Assembly: GCA_014871385.1 (NCBI GenBank)
Contig: CM026426.1
Span: 28,541,037-28,605,036, forward strand
DNA from: Ceratodon purpureus
Taxonomy: Eukaryota; Streptophyta; Bryopsida; Pseudoditrichales; Ditrichaceae
DNA length: 64,000 nucleotides
Direction of reading: 5' to 3'
Below, one piece after another: positions 57,810-64,000 of the stretch. Numbering within the stretch: the stretch's first letter is position 1; each line of letters starts with the position of its first letter. A program made the translations under genes and the position numbers. The notes beneath the pieces were generated by a model, which saw nothing but the letters and a program-made list of their open reading frames with translations, was not told where the DNA came from and ran no database searches.

Positions 57810-58840
57810 CATCAGTGATTTCAAGGCTGCAACATTGTGTTGCTCGTTGATGATCCAAAATTCTCAATTTTTCATTTCAGACTCATCTTTAGGTTTCTGA
57901 TCCAGATGTGGCATCATATAGAGAGTTTGCTTATGAGATCTTTCTCATCTCCTCCATGCCTCGTTTTTCAAATGCCCAAATTGTCCACTTAACTGGTGCA
58001 CTCTTCAACTTCATCACATCAACCTCAATTTTTCTGGATTGCGCATCTTGGCCAAAGATAATACGTCGTGGCAGTCATAAAAGAATCTTTGATATATTGC
58101 GTTTGCGTTGTCAAATGCCTATCTGACCTTTTGATCCTTCGAGAGTGCAACAATGGCATATTTGAGGCTGGTTGCAAGATCCATCCTAGACATGAATTTG
58201 CTCTTTATGATGACAACCTTGTCAATCTTCTTTGTCATCGCTTTCTTCTTGGCAGGAGAGATGGGTGGAGGAGTTGTAGATGCAGCTCGGCTTGGTGGTG
58301 TTGGGCGCATAGCGATTGCTTTGGCTTTACCACGTCCAGAAGCTTGACTTGCAATCTGACTCCCCGTCCGCGTGACTCCATATACATCCCCAAGTGCACG
58401 AGTTGGCAATATGTTGGCCTTATTGATATTTGCTTGGACTAAAATGTTGTTCAAGACATTCTATAGCTTAATGGATAAGGTCTTTGCCTTGAGAGATGCC
58501 CTTGCTTTGTCACCTATTTATGCTCCAATACCTCTGTAGTAATCGTATTTTTGATGTCGTCAAAATGCAATGGTTCAAGGCTCTTGACTAAGTCTAAAAC
58601 ATTAATGGGGTCTACACTTGTGTCTATAGTTATAGCAAAGTTGTATGGATTCTCCCCAGTCGAAGAGGATAACAATTTGAGGACGATTGCGTTCTTGTGG
58701 TCAAATTTTGTTATTCTTGTCTCAAAGTTTATAACTTGAGGTTTATCGTCTATGCCCACCAAAGTTGATGCAAATGTCACAATGGAAGTAGCCGGAACCC
58801 AGATCAAGGTCCATGATTTGTGCATCGTTTGATCAACCAT
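57810..58840 (-). pseudogene. Decayed ParB/DGQHR-like gene (homologue of 24684-29409)
   Basis: 58514-58840 reads INFETRITKFDHKNA, NPYNFAITIDTS and FDDIKNTITTEVLEHK. This parallels FEIIGARECEDNDN, CFAVVIPVE and ILDVIDTLGDKVMEEK of the intact gene in order and spacing. 58119-58454 is a Lys/Ala/Pro-rich linker (PPPISPAKKKAMTKK) ending in MDLATSLKYAIVAL. Near 57817-57860 the frame reads FWIINEQHNVAALKSL, matching HWYIIGGQHTFEACRE at W, II, QH and A. Further on it has NDMDKLWKISALNN, matching NKDTLIKVSNALN. Frames are broken. Homology is judged by eye from these motifs only. Confidence 0.6.
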
Positions 58841-59059
58841 GGCCCAACACTCAAATAACTTTGAGAATCCCCATCATCGTCTTCCTCTGTTATGTTTGGA
58901 ATAAGCTTGAAGAAATGGCTCAAGGCCATTGTGACTTGGCTTTGATCATCATTGCACATAGTCAACCAATGTTGTTAGATAAATATGCTTGATTGGATTG
59001 TAAGGAGACTGATGCAATTGTTCAGGTGTATTGCAAAAGTTCTTCTAATTAGCTTTATA

Positions 59060-59408
59060 GTTTAGGCCGAATCAATCTAAACTAGGGGAAAAACTTCCTC
59101 TGTACTGCAAATTTTATCTTAGGTACAGGTTATATGCATGGTATAGAGTAAGTTCTGTCATCAGTTTAGGTCAACTTGAGCTAAACTGCTAGACTAATAT
59201 GGTTTACGAGTATTAATCCTCCTATAATTTAGCTCGAGTCGAGCTAAACTATAGAGCGTATATGACTGCGAGTAAATAGATTTTATCACATTAAAATATT
59301 TTTAACATCTTTTTGCTAAAGAAAGTGCTACAGTTTAGCTCAACTCGAGCTAAATTGTTCCAAGGTAGATGGCTTCCTCAAGGAGTTTAGCTCGACTCGA
59401 GGTGTATT
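59060..59408. repeat. Cluster of five TAGCT palindromes 5' of the decayed ParB-like gene
   Basis: Copies at 59060-59084 (decayed), 59163-59187, 59226-59250 (perfect, TTTAGCTCGAGTCGAGCTAA core), 59332-59356 and 59384-59408 (right end decayed). The position upstream of the coding start parallels the palindrome-rich 5' region and first intron of the intact element. Confidence 0.88.
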
Positions 59409-59409
59409 G

Positions 59410-62400
59410 CAAGGTTTGTAGACGGATTAGTTGACCTTATGAATACATTTCCGTATTGCGTCAAATATAGTACTTCTTAGCCATTTGTAGTTTATTTGAA
59501 GTTCTTCGTCAACGATATACACTTCACATGTGAATTCCCTGTAAGAAAGAACCAATACATAGAATGAAAGAATAGATTGGGTTTCATAGGTAATGAACAA
59601 CATCAAAGACTATAGGTGCCCTTCAAATTTGGGCCTAAAACCATTGTCAAATAAGTCTACAATTTCAAAAATAGGTTTCTGGCACTAATTACTACGGAAC
59701 ACGACTATGATCAAAGGAATGACATCAACGGGAAGTTTTGAGTAGAAATCAACATTATTAGAAATTCAAGGAATATTTGAAATATTAATTAAGAAGCATC
59801 ATAAACTAGCAATCTTTACAAAAATTAGAAAAACATCACACACATTGTGACCTAATTATATAACGGAATGCACAAAAGAAATCTTCTCATTCAACAAAAC
59901 AGATAAACACGATTGAATTCTACTTCTTCAATATTGTCCCTCTAAAGCTGAAGCAATTCAGTACAATTTGTTGTTCATATGAACAACAAATTGTATATCT
60001 ATTCACGTCAACGTTCCTCCATTGATAGCAAGTCCGGAATTATCACACACAAATTATCATACTCTTTCAATACTCTGCGAGTTCTGATTTTTCATTCTTT
60101 ACATTAGTTACTTTAAAAGCATCATTGCAAGCCCTAGCAATGAACAATTTAAAACCGAAACCAGACAATAAAAGAGCCTTACTTACACTATTACTAGTGA
60201 AATTCAAAGCTCGATAAAATCTTTGTCGACCTCCAAATCTTTGAAACATTGTTGCAACTACTGTCTCGAATCCCGACCAACAAGAGACTCAATCGCACAA
60301 ACAAACCCTCCGCAAGACGTTGTTGTGAGAGAATTCGTAAAACTCTAAATCCACACTTTCATTGAGCAGCTACCATAGTCCAGAAATCTTGACCTTGCAA
60401 CACTCACTATACTTCCGAAGCTACAAGAAAAGCCTCCCTACAAGAGTGGCAGTCCCTCCACAACATGTACAGTTCATACAAAGCAATAACAACGCAAACC
60501 CTAATTAGAAGAAAACTCTTAACTTATTCTCTCTCAGACCCCCGGGGCTGAAGTAGAGGAAATTACAATCTCCTTTAAACCCACAAAGATCACTCCTACA
60601 TACTATCCTCCTACACCTTCAAACTCCCAAAACCATCCATCTAGGCAAGACTTCCCACAAGTTTGGAATATATTGCAAAGGAGAAAAGGAAGAGACACGA
60701 GGGTTTGACGTGGTGCAGGTTGTTCGCACGCAAGTCCTCGGTCCTTCGCGAATCCCTAAGTTCGCGTGTCGATGTGCAAGAAGAACCGTCCTTGCATAGA
60801 TCGGGCTTTTAAGAAATAGAAAATGGGCATGTAACTTCTTCATTTAATTTATGATTTTTAAAAATTTATGATGGTATAAGTATTAAAAATTGCTATTGTT
60901 TTAAAAATAACTCAAAATTGCTAATATCTAAATTAAATGTGAAAAGTTTAAAAATATGCAAATATTTAATCTTTGAATAAGAAAAATATTTGATCATATA
61001 AAAACAATGGAAATATTTAATTGTATTAAACATACACAAATATTTAAATAGGACACTTTACGAATTAAATAATTGGCATGTGAATTATCCGAAACTCAAA
61101 AAGTTTTAGATTCAAGCAACAAACACTTATTTTAGCTACACCATAGATTCGAGATGAAGTCACTAATGTCAACATAAATGTTTTAATTGTTAACAAGCAC
61201 ATTCAAATTCATAAATTTCAAGAGATACAATAATGTTCATCTTAACAAAGTATCTAAGAATCCAAATAAAATTAAGAACATATATCATTGGGATTTCACT
61301 TAATTTAGGTAATTTGAATTTTATTTGAAATGTACATTATAGCAAAAAATCATACTTTGCCCTCAAAAGTTATTGTTCCATCCCATCCTATTTGTTTGGT
61401 CTATATTTACCTTTCCAATATAGATTATCAAATTTGCAAATACATTTAAAATTATTCAATAACCTTCTACCATAACCAATATTTTTAAAATAATGTAAAT
61501 ATATAAGTTTTTTGTAATCAAATATTCAATCTTATAAAAACAATCCAAATTATTCGTCTTATATTAACAATGCCCATATTTGATTGTATTAAAATAATGC
61601 AAATATTTCATATTTAAAACAATAATGCAATTCCTGAACCTACTATTCAAATTCTATAATTAAATATAACTTCTATTGGTGTTCTTCTATAATTTGAAAT
61701 GTACATTAAAGTAATGAAATCTACTCTTAATTCAAGAATTATTTATCTAACCAATATACTTGATTAGGTCTACATTTAAAATATGCAAATACCTTTCACA
61801 CAAGATAAAAAGAATTTAATCCTAAAACATATAAAACTATAAAGTAGAAGTAAACCTTCATAAGTGTAAGTAACATTTTGAATATAACATTGCCTAATTA
61901 ATGTATTTTAATAGGTAATCTCAATAATAAATTAATGTCTATCAACTTCTCCGAGGCTTAAGTGCAAATTTATCTTGTAATATATAATCTTCAAAAAAGT
62001 AATTTATTAAAAATGAAAGCACTACCTTTTGTATCATTTCTCTATATAATAAACTTGTATACATGTGCAATTCCTAATGAAATAAATATTATTATGTCAT
62101 GGGTTGAATATACGCCTAACTCAGCAAATAACCTCTTCTATGTGATGAAATTTAAGTATAAATGGAAAATTATATATTAAAGAATTTCTAATTGATTTTT
62201 TTTCATATGTTTAAAAAAATTCTACCACGTAATTTTTAATTTGTATTCAAATGAAGTAGTTTCAAAATTACTATCTAATTAAACATTCATTCTTGTGCAT
62301 ATTAAAACCAAAAAACCTCTATTTCATCCTATTTAGATTTACATTAGCACACACCTTAAGCTAGTGGACCATTCACCCCGTTCACACTAACGATACAATC

Positions 62401-63360
62401 GAGGAAAGTGGTTCACTGCCCCAGATGTATATTAACATGGGCAATGGTAATTCCCTATAAGTTACACAAGACCAGGTTTATCAAACCTTATGATATTAAC
62501 TTTGCTAAATATAAATAGTTAACAATCTATATTTAGAAAGATATGGGGAACATAGAACTAACTAAATTATATCAAATGAAGTTGCGACAAAAACACTATA
62601 CATGATGAACATAAAATGCTAGTACATAATGATTCAACATATTTAAAACAATTTCTTCTATTTGATATTAGAAATAAATATATCACCAAATATATACATG
62701 ATTGAACCCTAAACCCCAAACCTTGAACCCTATACCCTGATCTCCGAGACATGGACGATAAGTTCCACGTTAAAAGAGAACTTTTAATCTGGCCTGTTGA
62801 CATGTCCGACCCCACCCAAATAAAAAAAATAAAAAACCGAAGATCATGTTTCAGCATTGGGTAAGAATTGCTGAAGTTTTGGAAAAGGAGATTTTCCCGC
62901 GCATTCCTATACCACAGAATGTTGATGGGAGTTTTGTTTGGCTTCATTCCCGCCTAATTTTGAAAATGAAAGCTCTACTTAAACACTCACAGGTTTGAGA
63001 ATGACTTCTGGAATTGTCGTTGCTCAAAGTCTTTTCTCTTCTCTTTTGCTCCTTGCGCTAGAGGTAGCATCAATAGCTCTTTTGGAGCTCAAGGTTTTCA
63101 ATGCAGAAGCTATATTGCGCCACCTCTCGAATATGTCTTTCTTGAATTTATTGTGAGATGATCAGTGGTGACTGCATATAGTTCTACTCTCTTGCGATAA
63201 TAGTGTAATCTCGGTGTATGAATAGACGTCCCAACATGTGCTTGTAAACACTTCAAGCACATCACACAGACAGGCATTGCCGTCTTCCCTCTTCGAGAAC
63301 ATGGTTGCAGCGAGGACGCCCACGAACATCCCTATAATACCGCGCTTTTTTTGCGGAATA
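59410..63360. other. AT-rich DNA, no supportable gene
   Basis: No recognisable protein. 60620-60790 is GC-richer but unassigned. A decayed telomere-like stretch (ACCCTAAACCCCAAACC) lies at 62704-62738. If the second element reaches 63.7 kb, this would be its decayed DUF7869 side, but I see no motif of that family. Confidence 0.5.
62704..62738 (-). repeat. Degenerate telomere-like stretch
   Basis: GAACCCTAAACCCCAAACC and a further GAACCCTATACCC. Short and imperfect, so low weight. Confidence 0.45.
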
Positions 63361-63362
63361 CA

Positions 63363-63679
63363 AGTTAGCTCAGGTCAAGCTAAACTACTCTACATTCATA
63401 AAGTGCAGTTAAGCTCAAGTCAAGCTAAACTAAACTGATTTCAATGGAATTAGTTTAGCTCGACTTGAGCTAAACTAATCTGCATTCATGAGATGTAATA
63501 TAGCTTGAGTCAAGCTAAATTGCTTTGCATTCAATGGAATCAGTTTAGCTTGACTCAAGCTAAACTGCGTATAGGATAAGATTGAGGATTCTATTCTGAG
63601 AAATTAAAAGACTATAATCACGTCATTGTCTCAACGTAATGTTAGGATATCTACAATTTAGCTCAGTTCAAGCTAAGCT
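63363..63679. repeat. 45-bp tandem array of TAGCT palindromes
   Basis: Palindromes begin at 63363, 63407, 63452, 63498, 63542 and 63655. The first five are spaced 44-46 bp apart. Spacers are related too (GCATTCA or TTTCAATGGAATTAG). The centre alternates between CTCGACTTGAG, CTTGACTCAAG and CTTGAGTCAAG while the TAGCT/AGCTA arms are kept. Confidence 0.9.
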
Positions 63680-64000
63680 ACTATCTAGTGGACATGATTA
63701 GTTCATAACTCTCCACTTTAGTCCTATGACCTTCCAGGTCTATTGTATTCAATACTGCAATGTATACTTACATTTGTCTAATTTATATATGTCAACTACT
63801 ATGGATCACTCCTTATTACAAGGTGCCGGTTGAAGCACCAATCAACCCAGAACTTACCAACTTTCTCGTGGTCCCCTCAAGGTTATAGCAAAACAAGATC
63901 AAAATGATTCACAGTGCCAACAATATCCCATTCGTCGAGGGTTTGATCTGTAACCCTAGGTCCAGCATGGTTGTTGACTATGTCGGTCCCCTAGGTGATT
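63680..64000. other. No gene seen
   Basis: The window ends in unassigned DNA. No ORF or repeat that I can support. Confidence 0.4.

Larger units (their letters stand above)
54700..59408 (-). mobile_element. Decayed second element with ParB-like and HAD motifs and TAGCTCGAGTCGAGCTA palindromes
   Basis: On the minus strand the order is ParB-like N-domain, Lys/Pro-rich linker, QH motif, then HAD motifs, the same as in the 24.7-30.4 kb gene. Palindromes of a different family occupy the spacers (59060-59408, 57402-57512, 56748-56772, 54816-54839). It may extend to the palindrome array at 63363-63679. No DUF7869 gene is visible here. Boundaries are not defined. Confidence 0.5.

Noticed and set aside
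60619-60843. 74-aa minus-strand ORF
   Set aside because: No family match or supporting exon structure; isolated in AT-rich DNA.

Overview
The window looks like nuclear DNA of a land plant or close relative. The evidence is GT-AG introns, hAT and CACTA transposase relics of plant type, a CCCTAAA-type telomere-like tract and plant-style non-autonomous elements. I cannot name the species. No host housekeeping gene, tRNA or rRNA gene was recognised. Almost everything readable is mobile-element derived.

Layout. 1-7166: a very large inverted repeat of a decayed hAT transposase gene (arms 1-2869 and 3786-6254 and beyond), with a 400-bp TIR element inserted in one arm only. 7170-7860: a small unrecognised exon. 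8391-11917: a decayed CACTA transposon coding region. 12580-16680: gene-poor, with a second 400-bp TIR element at 13605-14004. 16690-17480: a dimeric satellite. 17518-33366: the most interesting part, a GC-richer domain of about 15.8 kb. It holds a divergent gene pair: a DUF7869 transposase-like protein on the minus strand, and a ParB/DGQHR-like protein joined to FCP1-type HAD exons on the plus strand. About 30 copies of one 17-bp hairpin palindrome, GTCGGC-N5-GCCGAC, lie in its introns, UTRs, intergenic DNA and disordered coding linkers, and I saw none outside it. The domain is flanked by an imperfect inverted repeat and a 9-bp direct repeat.

33.4-36.9 kb is AT-rich and empty. 36.9-53 kb holds decayed multi-exon genes of mobile-element character: a minus-strand relic at 38.9-42.0 kb, two tail-to-tail paralogous coiled-coil/RING-like genes at 43.6-47.5 kb, one of them hit by a 141-bp CACTA-type MITE, and a minus-strand relic at 49.3-52.6 kb. 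53978-54442 is a third, diverged member of the TIR family.

54.6-59.4 kb, and probably on to 63.7 kb, is a decayed reverse-oriented relative of the 17.5-33.4 kb element. The ParB-like and HAD motifs recur in the same order, but here the spacers carry a different palindrome, built around TAGCTCGAGTCGAGCTA. The main inference is that these are two members of one undescribed class of large plant mobile element. It encodes a DDE-like protein plus a ParB-like/HAD protein, and each member carries its own private family of palindromes, possibly the binding sites of the ParB-like protein.
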